Below, one piece after another: positions 27,666 through 35,645 of a stretch of 64,000 nucleotides of DNA (position 1 is the first letter of the stretch; each line of letters starts with the position of its first letter). The position numbers were made by a program, and so were the translations under genes. The notes below the pieces were generated by a model. It saw nothing but the letters and a program-made list of their open reading frames with translations. It did no database searches and was not told where the DNA came from. The DNA comes from Candidatus Viridilinea mediisalina. Lineage in GTDB: Bacteria; Chloroflexota; Chloroflexia; Chloroflexales; Chloroflexaceae. The stretch lies in assembly GCF_002532535.1 (NCBI RefSeq), contig NZ_NQWI01000005.1:1-64000 (forward strand), in the 5' to 3' direction.

Positions 27666-30600
27666 TTACCGCCGTACAAGGGGTAGGTAGAGCGTATGCG
27701 CGGTATTACGCATAGCAATCTCGACAGTGGGGTTGAGGCTATCGTTGGAGGGAATCCGTAGCATAGCATGGTGCAAACCAAACCCGTCCGGTTCGTACTG
27801 CACCTGCAGGGTACAGCCTGCGAGGGAGGGCAAAGTCATGCCGCTGCAACGGTCGTCAACGAGGCGAAACGCATCAGCATGTGGCCCTATGCTCTGCACC
27901 TGTTCCAGGGTAAGATCTTCATAGCCCTGGTTGGTAATCTGAATAATCTGGGTCACACGAGGGCTACCAGCATCCAGCGCTGGGAAGACGAGCTCCTCTG
28001 CCGCATGGGGCAGGCTCACCTGGATCGCTGCCGCCGCAGCGGTAGTAAACTGCCAGCGATAGCTCTGCCCAAGCTGGTTGCCCACTTGATCGGCAACGCT
28101 GCCCGCCAGGGTAGCGGTGTAGGTGGTCTGTGGGCGCAGTGACTGCATTGGCGTATAGTAGAGCGTGCGGCTCTGCTCGTCATAGTGCAGACGCCCAACC
28201 AAACCTTGGACACTCAAGGCATTGGTGAGGCTCGCCCGATCCATGGGTTTCGAGAAGTGAACAGAGATCATGGGCAAATAGCTCACTGGCTGTTCACTCA
28301 CCGCTTCAGTCACAAAGCGCACTTGGGTCGCATCAGCCGCTGGGAAGGTCTGTAGCACACTGGGCCGCGTCTGATCGGCAGGGTCGGGATGCACCCGGAT
28401 GCTCACGCGGGCGGGGCGACTGCTGACGCCGTTGTGCTGGGCGACGAAGGTAAACTCATCGATGCCGCTGAAGCCGGGCATCGCTTCATAGACCAGATTG
28501 GGTAGATCACCACTGAGGCTACCGTAGCGCGGATTGCTCGCTAGGGCATAGGTTGGGCTCAGACCACTCGCCTCACGCCCGGCCAACCGGAGGTTGAGCG
28601 CAGCCGAACCAACCACCTCAAGGGCCTGTGGTTCAGCCACCAGGGTGTTGATGGTACTCACCACGAGATCGGTAGGCGTCTCTTCAAAGGCACTGGGGAA
28701 GTGTACCACCGCTTGGTTCGTAATCAGCGTACCCGTTGGTAAGCCGGCACGAGCACGAACGGTCATGGTCACAATCCCACCTGCTCCCGGAGCCACCTCG
28801 CCAATCAACCAACTAGCTTGGCGCAGTTCTGCATTATAGGTACCAGCGTGGCTCATGATGAGCGTTGTCTCATCGAGATGCTCGTCCAGTTCATCAATGA
28901 TGAAGACATCATAGGCAATGCCAGCCCCTTCATTCTCAAACTCAATCGTATAGGTGAGCAATTCACCCGGCAGAATATCACCTGCCGGACTCACCGCCTT
29001 GGTATTGGGATCGTGGGCGGGCACAATCTCCATCTCATCGCTCTTGCAGCTACTCGGCTCATTGCTAGCCAAACAGGCGGTAGGTGCAGCCTCACGCTCA
29101 AGGAGCGCCTGATCGAGACCAGGCAGGATGCGGCAGGCATCGGTGACACACTCGCCATCGAGGCAGACCTCACCGCGCATGGTGCAGTTGAACCAGACGG
29201 ATGAAGGCCGCCACATCCGCATACCAGCGCAGTAGTGGCGGTAGCGCAGATTGCCTTCACACCACTGTTTACCTACCGCTCCATTGCCACCACCACAATC
29301 ATACTCGTGGGGATTATCAGCACAGGTGCTACGACAAGCGACCAACTCCACGGCGCGCTGGGTGACATTCTTGTAGGGCAGGGCATCGAGGACATCCTTG
29401 GCCACACCTTCGGCATCGCGGCGAACAACATTGTAGGTGACTTTGATCGCCCCCCAGGCGGCCTTGAAGGGCGCCGTAACCGTATCAATCGCGGCATCCA
29501 CCGGAACCATGGCCCCCTTAGAGATCATACAGTTACGCAGACAGGTACCATAGGTAGCCGTAAACTGGTAGCTCATCAACTGAGCATCAGGAAGCGCCTG
29601 CTGCTCACTTGCCAGGCTCCATGCGCCATACTCATGGTAGTTGCCCGTATGACTATTCATAATCAAGCCACCATCGGGATCAAGGAACTCAACCTGATCA
29701 TCATTTTGATGGATCATGAAGGCTTTGCCATCTTGTTCAAGCAACAACATCAGCGCAAACGGTGCAAAGCGGGTATAGACCAAGACGCGGGTTTGTTCGC
29801 CATTACGGTGGCGTATCTGCTGGCCCACATCGCTAAAGCTAAAGCCACGCTGCAACGCCAGATCATGAAGCTCACGCACCGCCGGATTGGCCAACGCCTG
29901 CGCCAATTCACGCTGCTCAAGGTAACGCTCCTCGACCACCGGATTGGGTGTTGCACCACGGTAGTGTTCCAGATTGAACAGAGGCATACCGCTATTCTCG
30001 GCATCCAAGCGCGCCAGCACCTGCACCTTGCGATCAGTCATGCCCCATGGAATACTGAGCCAACAGACAAAGCGCCCTTGGGCATTGGGGGCTAGATCAC
30101 CCAAGTTCCAGCTCACCTGATGCTCAGTACGGTGGTAATAGTAGTCGCCACTACACGACTGAAGCGGCAAACCTTCGGGCAGATTGAGCAGCAACACGGC
30201 CCCGCGTGCGGCCTCTTCCATACGATTGCGATAACTTACAACGACCGGACTCACCTGGCCAGGATTGACAATCTTGGTCACGAAGGTATTGACCAACAGC
30301 CCCGCCGTGGGCGGCACGGGCGGCGGCAACCCCGAAATATCGGCATAGACAATGCTCTCGCCAGGAATGGGGTCTTCGTTTGGCTCAACCCAGATCAGAT
30401 CTTCATGTTGGCGATGCCGCATAAAGGTGAAGCTGCTACGTAGATTGGGCGCATAGGCATTGGGATGGGTTGAAACCTGGCGCGCCGCAGCAAAATCATC
30501 CTCCGAAGTACGCACATAGACACCGTGGTAGGTGATGCTATTGCCTGTCTGGGTATGGCGATCATAGGCCACTACCAGCTTATCTTCCGCATAGATGCCC

Positions 30601-31631
30601 ATCGTCACGTTGTAAACATTCTCTTGAGCTGGTGCCAAGGTACGCACCGCCGACAACGTTTTGGTCGCTGGATTGAAGGTACGATAGAGCAGCGCATAGC
30701 CTGCACTCGCTTCCTCACGCTGCTGCCAAACCATATGAAGTAGACCCGTGGAATCGACGGCAATATCGCCACCAATGATGGTACTCTGTCCAGCGGTTGA
30801 AACTTGTAAAGCTTCACCCCACTCCTCACCATCATAGTAGACCAACATATACGCTGGATTGTAGGTATCCCCACTGAGTGTATGCAGATAGACATAGGCT
30901 GCAAAGAGCCAGCCATCTTTGCCTACATACATATTAGGAGCTCGCACACCATAGTCACCCGATCCTTGCGGGTGTTGGGTCAACCCCAGCGCATCACTCC
31001 ATGTCGTCCCGCCGTCATCAGAATGTTTATAGAGGAGATTGGAGGGTGGGCTATTCCAGCCATACTGGCTCATATAGACCGCATGGAGTTTTCCTTGGGC
31101 ATCAACCACCACACTGGGCATGTAGTCCCAAGCCCCCCAACCGCCATCGTGTAGCGCCACTGGATTTGCCCAGGTCTCACCCCGATCACTCGACTTGGTA
31201 AAGAAAGACCCAACATTAAAAGTAAAACCTTGGTAAAGCGTACCAGCGCCATCAATCGCCAGACTCTGCACCGAGCTACTATCGGGCATACTATCGGTAC
31301 GCACCGCATTTGACCATGTACTCCCGCCATCCTCACTGCGGCGGAAGTAGTTGTACCACGGAACGAACTGGGTTGTACGCAGCGTGTAGGCCACATACAA
31401 ATGGCCAGCGCTATCGCGCACAATATGGTTGCCGGGCGAATAGATGCGCGTGCCATCACCACGATTTTGATCAGTATCAATGACCGAAAAATCAATCCCC
31501 GCTGCGGGTATTGGCTGAACCGTCTCGATCGGTGCCTCGGTTGCAACCGCAGGTGGTTGGGCTAAACTAGGCAGTACCAACGCCACCAGCAGGCCAAGCC
31601 GCACGATGTGCCAAAGCCATGTGCCGTTCAT
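27666..31631 (-). CDS. Very large secreted sialidase-fold/beta-domain protein with YLPL C-terminal tail
   Basis: A 1321-residue exported protein. The ATG at 31631 has a good ribosome site (AAAGGAG) and opens a signal peptide (MNGTWLWHIVRLGLLVALVL). The N-terminal third (about 35-440) has a sialidase/BNR propeller pattern with three Asp-boxes: SEDGGSTW, SSDRGETW and SDDGGTTW. A DUF11-like domain, a cysteine-rich segment (about 790-860), a second DUF11-like domain (EFENEGAGIAYDVFIIDELD), cadherin-like and SbsA-type Ig-like domains (HFSKPMDRASLTNALSV) and a C-terminal choice-of-anchor/ASH-like domain follow. It ends TLYLPLVRR, a tail shared with the product at 35646-39788. The catalytic set of a true sialidase is not evident, so it may be a surface adhesin or glycan-binding protein. 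Confidence 0.85.
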   Translation of the reverse strand: MNGTWLWHIVRLGLLVALVLPSLAQPPAVATEAPIETVQPIPAAGIDFSVIDTDQNRGDGTRIYSPGNHIVRDSAGHLYVAYTLRTTQFVPWYNYFRRSEDGGSTWSNAVRTDSMPDSSSVQSLAIDGAGTLYQGFTFNVGSFFTKSSDRGETWANPVALHDGGWGAWDYMPSVVVDAQGKLHAVYMSQYGWNSPPSNLLYKHSDDGGTTWSDALGLTQHPQGSGDYGVRAPNMYVGKDGWLFAAYVYLHTLSGDTYNPAYMLVYYDGEEWGEALQVSTAGQSTIIGGDIAVDSTGLLHMVWQQREEASAGYALLYRTFNPATKTLSAVRTLAPAQENVYNVTMGIYAEDKLVVAYDRHTQTGNSITYHGVYVRTSEDDFAAARQVSTHPNAYAPNLRSSFTFMRHRQHEDLIWVEPNEDPIPGESIVYADISGLPPPVPPTAGLLVNTFVTKIVNPGQVSPVVVSYRNRMEEAARGAVLLLNLPEGLPLQSCSGDYYYHRTEHQVSWNLGDLAPNAQGRFVCWLSIPWGMTDRKVQVLARLDAENSGMPLFNLEHYRGATPNPVVEERYLEQRELAQALANPAVRELHDLALQRGFSFSDVGQQIRHRNGEQTRVLVYTRFAPFALMLLLEQDGKAFMIHQNDDQVEFLDPDGGLIMNSHTGNYHEYGAWSLASEQQALPDAQLMSYQFTATYGTCLRNCMISKGAMVPVDAAIDTVTAPFKAAWGAIKVTYNVVRRDAEGVAKDVLDALPYKNVTQRAVELVACRSTCADNPHEYDCGGGNGAVGKQWCEGNLRYRHYCAGMRMWRPSSVWFNCTMRGEVCLDGECVTDACRILPGLDQALLEREAAPTACLASNEPSSCKSDEMEIVPAHDPNTKAVSPAGDILPGELLTYTIEFENEGAGIAYDVFIIDELDEHLDETTLIMSHAGTYNAELRQASWLIGEVAPGAGGIVTMTVRARAGLPTGTLITNQAVVHFPSAFEETPTDLVVSTINTLVAEPQALEVVGSAALNLRLAGREASGLSPTYALASNPRYGSLSGDLPNLVYEAMPGFSGIDEFTFVAQHNGVSSRPARVSIRVHPDPADQTRPSVLQTFPAADATQVRFVTEAVSEQPVSYLPMISVHFSKPMDRASLTNALSVQGLVGRLHYDEQSRTLYYTPMQSLRPQTTYTATLAGSVADQVGNQLGQSYRWQFTTAAAAAIQVSLPHAAEELVFPALDAGSPRVTQIIQITNQGYEDLTLEQVQSIGPHADAFRLVDDRCSGMTLPSLAGCTLQVQYEPDGFGLHHAMLRIPSNDSLNPTVEIAMRNTAHTLYLPLVRR

Positions 31632-31822
31632 AATGTCGCTCCTTTGCGAATAGGGATGCACACAAGGCCGCTGGGCAGGTAGCTTGGTAGACTCCTACCA
31701 ACCTGCCCATATATCAAGGAATCATCATGATAGGCACTTTGGCCCAACGATGCTGAAATTATCCAACAACTCACGGTGATCATTTCGTTACGGGCATCTT
31801 ATACTGCTGCACATGCAACCAT

Positions 31823-31852
31823 TTGCACCATCCCTATGCCGTGTGCTACAGT
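31823..31852 (+). promoter_or_regulatory. Predicted promoter of the DtxR-family gene
   Basis: TTGCAC (31823-31828), an 18-bp spacer and TACAGT (31847-31852), about 32 bp before the ATG at 31885, with AAGGAG at 31871-31876. Confidence 0.5.
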
Positions 31853-31884
31853 TACCCTAGAGGGCTTACCAAGGAGCATGCGGT

Positions 31885-32562
31885 ATGAATACCTCCGATG
31901 AACAGAGCCGTATTACTCCCGCCGTTGAGGACTATCTCAAGGCGATCTATATGCTCCAGCAGCATGGGGTCGTCACCACGTCGCTGCTCGGCGAGCAACG
32001 AGGCTCAAAGCCTGGTTCGGTTACTGGCATGATCAAGAAGCTGGCCGAGATGAACCTGGTAGAGCATACGCCCTACCAAGGGGTATGCTTAACCCCTGCT
32101 GGTGAGCGGGTTGCACTGGAGGTTATTCGGCACCATCGCTTGCTTGAACTCTACCTCGTTGAGGCCTTGGGCTACAGTTGGGATGAGGTTCACGAAGAGG
32201 CTGAGAAACTGGAACATCACATCAGCGAAAAGTTGGAGGCACGCATTGCGGCGCACCTCGGTCATCCCACCTTTGACCCCCACGGGGATCCGATTCCTAC
32301 GCTGGAGGGTACGCTACCTGAACGGATTGATCTGCGCCTCGCTGATCTCGCTATCGGCGAGCATGCACGGATTGTGCGTGTGCGTGACCAGAGCGCCGAG
32401 CGCTTACGCTACCTTGCCGACCTAGGCCTCATTCCTGGCGCTCTAATCGACATTATTGCCAGTGCCCCTTTTGATGGCCCACTTTCGCTGCGCTTGGGTA
32501 GCGCCACCCACGCCCTCGATCGCCGTATGGCGCGAACGATTGAGGTGGAACGGGTGGAGTAG
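31885..32562 (+). CDS. DtxR/MntR-family metal-dependent transcriptional regulator
   Basis: A 225-residue repressor of the DtxR family, which binds operators when loaded with Fe(II) or Mn(II). The N-terminal winged helix (about 8-65; TPAVEDYLKAIYMLQQHG, then KPGSVTGMIKKLAEMNLVEH) is followed by the metal-binding dimerisation domain (HHRLLELYLVEALGYSWDEV, EEAEKLEHHISEKLEARI, GHPTFDPHGDPIP). The C-terminal FeoA/SH3-like domain is at about 150-225 (RVRDQSAERLRYLADLGLIP). The length matches three-domain members such as IdeR. It is divergent from the large secreted-protein gene, with no transporter adjacent, so its regulon is elsewhere. Confidence 0.93.
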   Translation: MNTSDEQSRITPAVEDYLKAIYMLQQHGVVTTSLLGEQRGSKPGSVTGMIKKLAEMNLVEHTPYQGVCLTPAGERVALEVIRHHRLLELYLVEALGYSWDEVHEEAEKLEHHISEKLEARIAAHLGHPTFDPHGDPIPTLEGTLPERIDLRLADLAIGEHARIVRVRDQSAERLRYLADLGLIPGALIDIIASAPFDGPLSLRLGSATHALDRRMARTIEVERVE

Positions 32563-32712
32563 TCCCAATGGCTTTGACGTAGCCCTTTAGGCAAGGATAC
32601 AGAAACGAGAAAATAGAAGATAGGTTTGCGGCATCAGGATGCGCCACATGCCTCCAAACTGTTTAGTTGTCAAATTTGGACAAAATGCACAAGAAAATCC
32701 GGCCTTACCCTG

Positions 32713-32741
32713 TTGAATTTATCCAGATCATCTGCTACGAT
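32713..32741 (+). promoter_or_regulatory. Possible promoter of the small membrane protein gene
   Basis: TTGAAT (32713-32718), 17-bp spacer, TACGAT (32736-32741), 45 bp before the ATG at 32787. Confidence 0.4.
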
Positions 32742-32786
32742 GAAGCGGAAGATGGGCTGCAACGAAGCAACTCAAAGGGGGAAGTC

Positions 32787-33062
32787 ATGGAAATCTTGTT
32801 TGAACTCCAAGGATTCTTGATCGGACTAATTGGTTGGGCCGCCAGTGTGCTGATGATCCAAAACAGCGAACGCCTAACCGTAAACGATAAAAGGGCAATG
32901 GCGGTCTGTATGTGGGTCTTTTGGATGATGCCAGGGATTGGAACCTTGGCGCTGCAGGGGGTGCTGACGATGAGTACCGCAGCGCTCTATGTGGGCATCA
33001 CCACGTTGGCATTGGGTGCGCTCGTGTTGTTGGGCGCCGTCGGGCCGCGGACACGCCCGTAG
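32787..33062 (+). CDS. Small membrane protein, 91 residues
   Basis: A 91-residue protein with three hydrophobic segments (FLIGLIGWAASVLMI, AVCMWVFWMMPGIGTLALQG and ALYVGITTLALGALVLLGAV) and a short basic tail. No family is recognised. ATG 32787 is chosen because AAAGGGGGA lies directly upstream; the frame extends to 32667, but that part has no ribosome site and is unlike a protein N-terminus. It is monocistronic, with a perfect 21-bp hairpin 37 bp after the stop. Confidence 0.65.
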   Translation: MEILFELQGFLIGLIGWAASVLMIQNSERLTVNDKRAMAVCMWVFWMMPGIGTLALQGVLTMSTAALYVGITTLALGALVLLGAVGPRTRP

Positions 33063-33098
33063 GCGGATCCAATATTTCGATAGCCGATAGCCGAACAC

Positions 33099-33144
33099 GG
33101 CGTCCCTCGGAGTGCCGACTAACGTCGGCACTCCGAGGGACGCC
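33099..33144. terminator. Perfect 21-bp hairpin between convergent genes
   Basis: GGCGTCCCTCGGAGTGCCGAC (33099-33119), loop TAAC, exact inverse (33124-33144). The inner AGTGCCGAC/GTCGGCACT is the same core as the REP-like repeats. It lacks a T-run, so it may be a repeat rather than a true terminator. Confidence 0.65.
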
Positions 33145-33188
33145 AAACGGTAACGTTGCTACCAACTATCTCAGGCGTGCCAACTACG

Positions 33189-34223
33189 CTACGTATCATG
33201 CGCTTCACTACTCTGTGTTCTCTGTGTCTCTGTGGTGAAAACCTCTGCGTCTCTGCAAAACTCTCTCTGCTCGCGCAACGCCTGAAGCACCTGACGATAC
33301 GCTGCGATACGTTGTTGGCGCAACTGCGGGCGGTGCCCCAGTTTCAGTTTGAACCATTCGCTTGCCAGTTCGTACCCAAAGCCCGCCCAAAAATAGGCGC
33401 GTAGCAGGCGCTCAAAGTGCCAGCCGTGCCACATGCGGGCAAGCAGCAGCTTGCTGCGGTGAAAGTTGATCAGACGGGCGGCACTTGCCTGTTCGCTGCT
33501 GCGTCCTTCATAGTGCAGTACCAGCGCAGTGGGCAGATAGGCGATGGCCCCCTGACCATGCCCCCACGCGGCTTGCAGGCGTGCCTGCCATTCCAACTCT
33601 TCGCTATACATGAAGAAACGCTCGTCCAACAGCCCGGCCTGCGGCAGTGCCGCGACGCGCACCAAGAGCGCCGCACCAACCAGCCAATCTACCAACTGCA
33701 CCTGGTCGGCAGGCAGATCCGCACAGCGGTAGCGCCTAGCCCAAGGATTACGCGGCCAGCAGCGTTCAAGCGAGGTACTCTCCCAAAAGAATGTAGCCGC
33801 CGTAGGCCAACGACGGCGCGACGGCTGGTGCTGTCCATCACCATAGATCAGTTGGGGCCCAACGGCAACCCAGGTCGGATGTTGCTCAAGGGCAGCTACA
33901 AGCTGCACCAACGCATCACCCTGTGGCTCAGTATCGGGATTGAGCAGCAGGACATAGCGGGGCTGCGTTGCGGCAGGCCGGGCAAGCAGTTGGCGCAGGG
34001 CCAGATTATTGCCCGCCGCAAAGCCCAGATTCGCCCCCGGCGTGAGCAAGTGTACCTGCGGGAACTCCGAGCGAACCATGGCTACCGTGCCATCGTGGCT
34101 GCCATTATCAACCACCACAAGCTCATAGGTAAAGGGGGCAGCATCCAGCCCTGCCTGCACACACTGCAAACAGCGGCGCAACAGGTCACGCACATTCCAA
34201 GTAACAATGATGATGGTGAGCAT
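33189..34223 (-). CDS. Glycosyltransferase family 2 (rhamnosyltransferase-like)
   Basis: A 344-residue GT-A fold enzyme that transfers a sugar from a nucleotide donor, probably in surface polysaccharide synthesis. Motifs are IIIVTWNVRDLLRRCL at the N-terminus, VVVDNGSHDGT, the DxD-like LLLNPDTEP, and a C-terminal substrate segment GLLDERFFMYSEELEWQARL. The pattern fits the WcaA/rhamnosyltransferase group. The last 16 or so residues (TTETQRTQSSEAHDT) are encoded by a dispersed CTCTGTGTCTCTGTGGTG-type repeat that also occurs near 35600, so the tail is probably acquired. Confidence 0.88.
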   Translation of the reverse strand: MLTIIIVTWNVRDLLRRCLQCVQAGLDAAPFTYELVVVDNGSHDGTVAMVRSEFPQVHLLTPGANLGFAAGNNLALRQLLARPAATQPRYVLLLNPDTEPQGDALVQLVAALEQHPTWVAVGPQLIYGDGQHQPSRRRWPTAATFFWESTSLERCWPRNPWARRYRCADLPADQVQLVDWLVGAALLVRVAALPQAGLLDERFFMYSEELEWQARLQAAWGHGQGAIAYLPTALVLHYEGRSSEQASAARLINFHRSKLLLARMWHGWHFERLLRAYFWAGFGYELASEWFKLKLGHRPQLRQQRIAAYRQVLQALREQREFCRDAEVFTTETQRTQSSEAHDT

Positions 34224-34288
34224 GATAAGCCGTGCAGCATGCCTTCTGGTGAGGGTTTGGGACGGCTGCGCCGCCCCCGAAAATCCTT

Positions 34289-34434
34289 GTTAGCGCGAAA
34301 AAGCCTTGGGTTGGCAGGCGACCTCGCGGTGGCTTCGACAGGCTCAGCCACCGCGCCGCTGGCTCGGTGGTTGAGCCTGCCGAAACCAGCCTGTCGAAGC
34401 CAAGCGGCGCGGCCCAGAACTTTTTCGCGCTAAC
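34289..34434. mobile_element. MITE-like element, copy 2 (146 bp) with 8-bp target duplication
   Basis: The ends GTTAGCGCGAAAAAG and CTTTTTCGCGCTAAC are a perfect 15-bp inverted repeat. Flanks are the perfect 8-bp direct repeat AAATCCTT (34281-34288 and 34435-34442). The interior again holds inverted CCTGTCGAAGCC-type repeats. It was inserted just beside a CGTGTTGG palindrome. Confidence 0.87.
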
Positions 34435-34440
34435 AAATCC

Positions 34441-34485
34441 TTGTTCGTTCGTGTTGGCGGCTGTGCCGCCAACACGAACGAACAA
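34441..34485. repeat. Perfect 21-bp hairpin (CGTGTTGG family)
   Basis: TTGTTCGTTCGTGTTGGCGGC (34441-34461), loop TGT, exact inverse (34465-34485). It lies in a divergent intergenic region, where a terminator is not needed; this supports a repeat family rather than only terminators. Confidence 0.8.
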
Positions 34486-34515
34486 AGAGGGTTTGTGGTT
34501 AGGACTTGTTGATCC

Positions 34516-35376
34516 TTGCACATCAACTGTGGTATTGTATCACCTGACGGATACCATATCTCTTCAAAAACTCCCTTGCCCCACCCCATCACCCGCATCC
34601 TCGATATTGGCGCAGTCGTGCTGCTTGTCCTCTACGCTTGGCTGGCTTGGGCCAGCAGTAGCGGCAGTGGCGGCGCGGCGCTCGATCCGGTGTGGGCCAG
34701 TGTGCGCGCCCAGGGCACCCTGCGCATCGCCGTAGATGTCGGCTTTCGCCCCTTTGCGGATCAGCACGGCTCAGAGTTGGTTGGCTATGACATTGATCTC
34801 GCACGGGCCATTGCCGAACGGCTGGGGCTGCGGGTTGAGTTTGTGCCCACCGGCTTCGATGCGCTCTATGATAGCCTGACGAGTGGCCGGGCTGACATGA
34901 TCGCCTCGGCTTTGCCCTATGCCCCCGAACAGGGCTATCGGGCCCGCTTCTCGCACTTCTACTTCGATGCGGGCCAGGTGCTCGTCGTACCAAGTGCGGC
35001 CCCCAACCACAACCCAACTGATCTTGCGGGTCGCGTCGTTGGAGTAGCCCTGGGCAGCGAAGGCGACACGCTCGCCCGACGCATGCTTGGCGACGGGGGC
35101 CATTTCCAGCTCATTGCCGACTACAACACCCCCGACGAGGCCCTAGAAGCCTTACGCCGGGAGCAATTGGATGCCGTGATCACCGACAACGTAAGCGCCT
35201 TGAGTGCGGTGCAACACACCCCTGGCCTGCGCATTGACCGTGCGCTCACCAGTGAGCCATTTGCCTTAGGGCTGCCGCGCGCCGCCTTTCAGCTTGAAGC
35301 CGAAGTGAACCGGGCGCTGACGCAGTTGCGGCATGAGGGCTTCTTGGAGGAGTTGAATCAGCGCTGGTTGCGGTGA
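34516..35376 (+). CDS. Extracellular solute-binding protein, family 3 (amino-acid type)
   Basis: A periplasmic-type binding protein (up to 286 residues) for a polar amino acid or similar ligand, anchored by an N-terminal hydrophobic segment (IGAVVLLVLYAWLAWASSSG). Family motifs are LRIAVDVGFRPFADQHGSEL, VGYDIDLARAIAERLGLRV, SGRADMIASALPYAPEQ and LDAVITDNVSAL. No ATG precedes the hydrophobic segment: TTG 34516 and TTG 34576 are the possible starts. A possible promoter (TTGATC, 18 bp, TATTGT at 34509-34538) overlaps the first, which favours 34576. No permease or ATPase gene is adjacent. Confidence 0.85.
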   Translation: MHINCGIVSPDGYHISSKTPLPHPITRILDIGAVVLLVLYAWLAWASSSGSGGAALDPVWASVRAQGTLRIAVDVGFRPFADQHGSELVGYDIDLARAIAERLGLRVEFVPTGFDALYDSLTSGRADMIASALPYAPEQGYRARFSHFYFDAGQVLVVPSAAPNHNPTDLAGRVVGVALGSEGDTLARRMLGDGGHFQLIADYNTPDEALEALRREQLDAVITDNVSALSAVQHTPGLRIDRALTSEPFALGLPRAAFQLEAEVNRALTQLRHEGFLEELNQRWLR

Positions 35377-35395
35377 GGTGGAGGCAAAACATGTT

Positions 35396-35518
35396 GTTAG
35401 CGCGAAGAAGTTCTGGGCCGCGACGTTGGCTGCGACAAGCTCAACCAACGTCGCGGTGGCTGCGACAAGCTCAACCAATGCGATGCCCCTCACGAGCTCA
35501 GGAATTTTTCGCGCTAAC
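35396..35518. mobile_element. MITE-like element, copy 3 (123 bp)
   Basis: Left end GTTAGCGCGAAGAAG, right end TTTTTCGCGCTAAC. The interior has GCGACAAGCTCAACCAA motifs in direct repeat. The flanking octamers (AACATGTT, AACACATT) match at only 6 of 8 positions, so the target duplication is decayed or absent. The remaining intergenic DNA to 35645 holds a CTCTGTGGTAGAAACCTCT-type repeat and no gene. Confidence 0.7.
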
Positions 35519-35645
35519 AACACATTCCACCACAGAAACACCAAGGGCATAGAGGATTTGACGATGGGCAATATGGTAAGACTCGCCCCAAACCTCTCTG
35601 GTTCTCGGTGTCTCTGTGGTAGAAACCTCTACCTCTGTGGCAGCG

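Noticed and set aside
33417-34433. 338-codon open frame on the plus strand
   Set aside because: Antisense to the family 2 glycosyltransferase and running into a MITE-like element.
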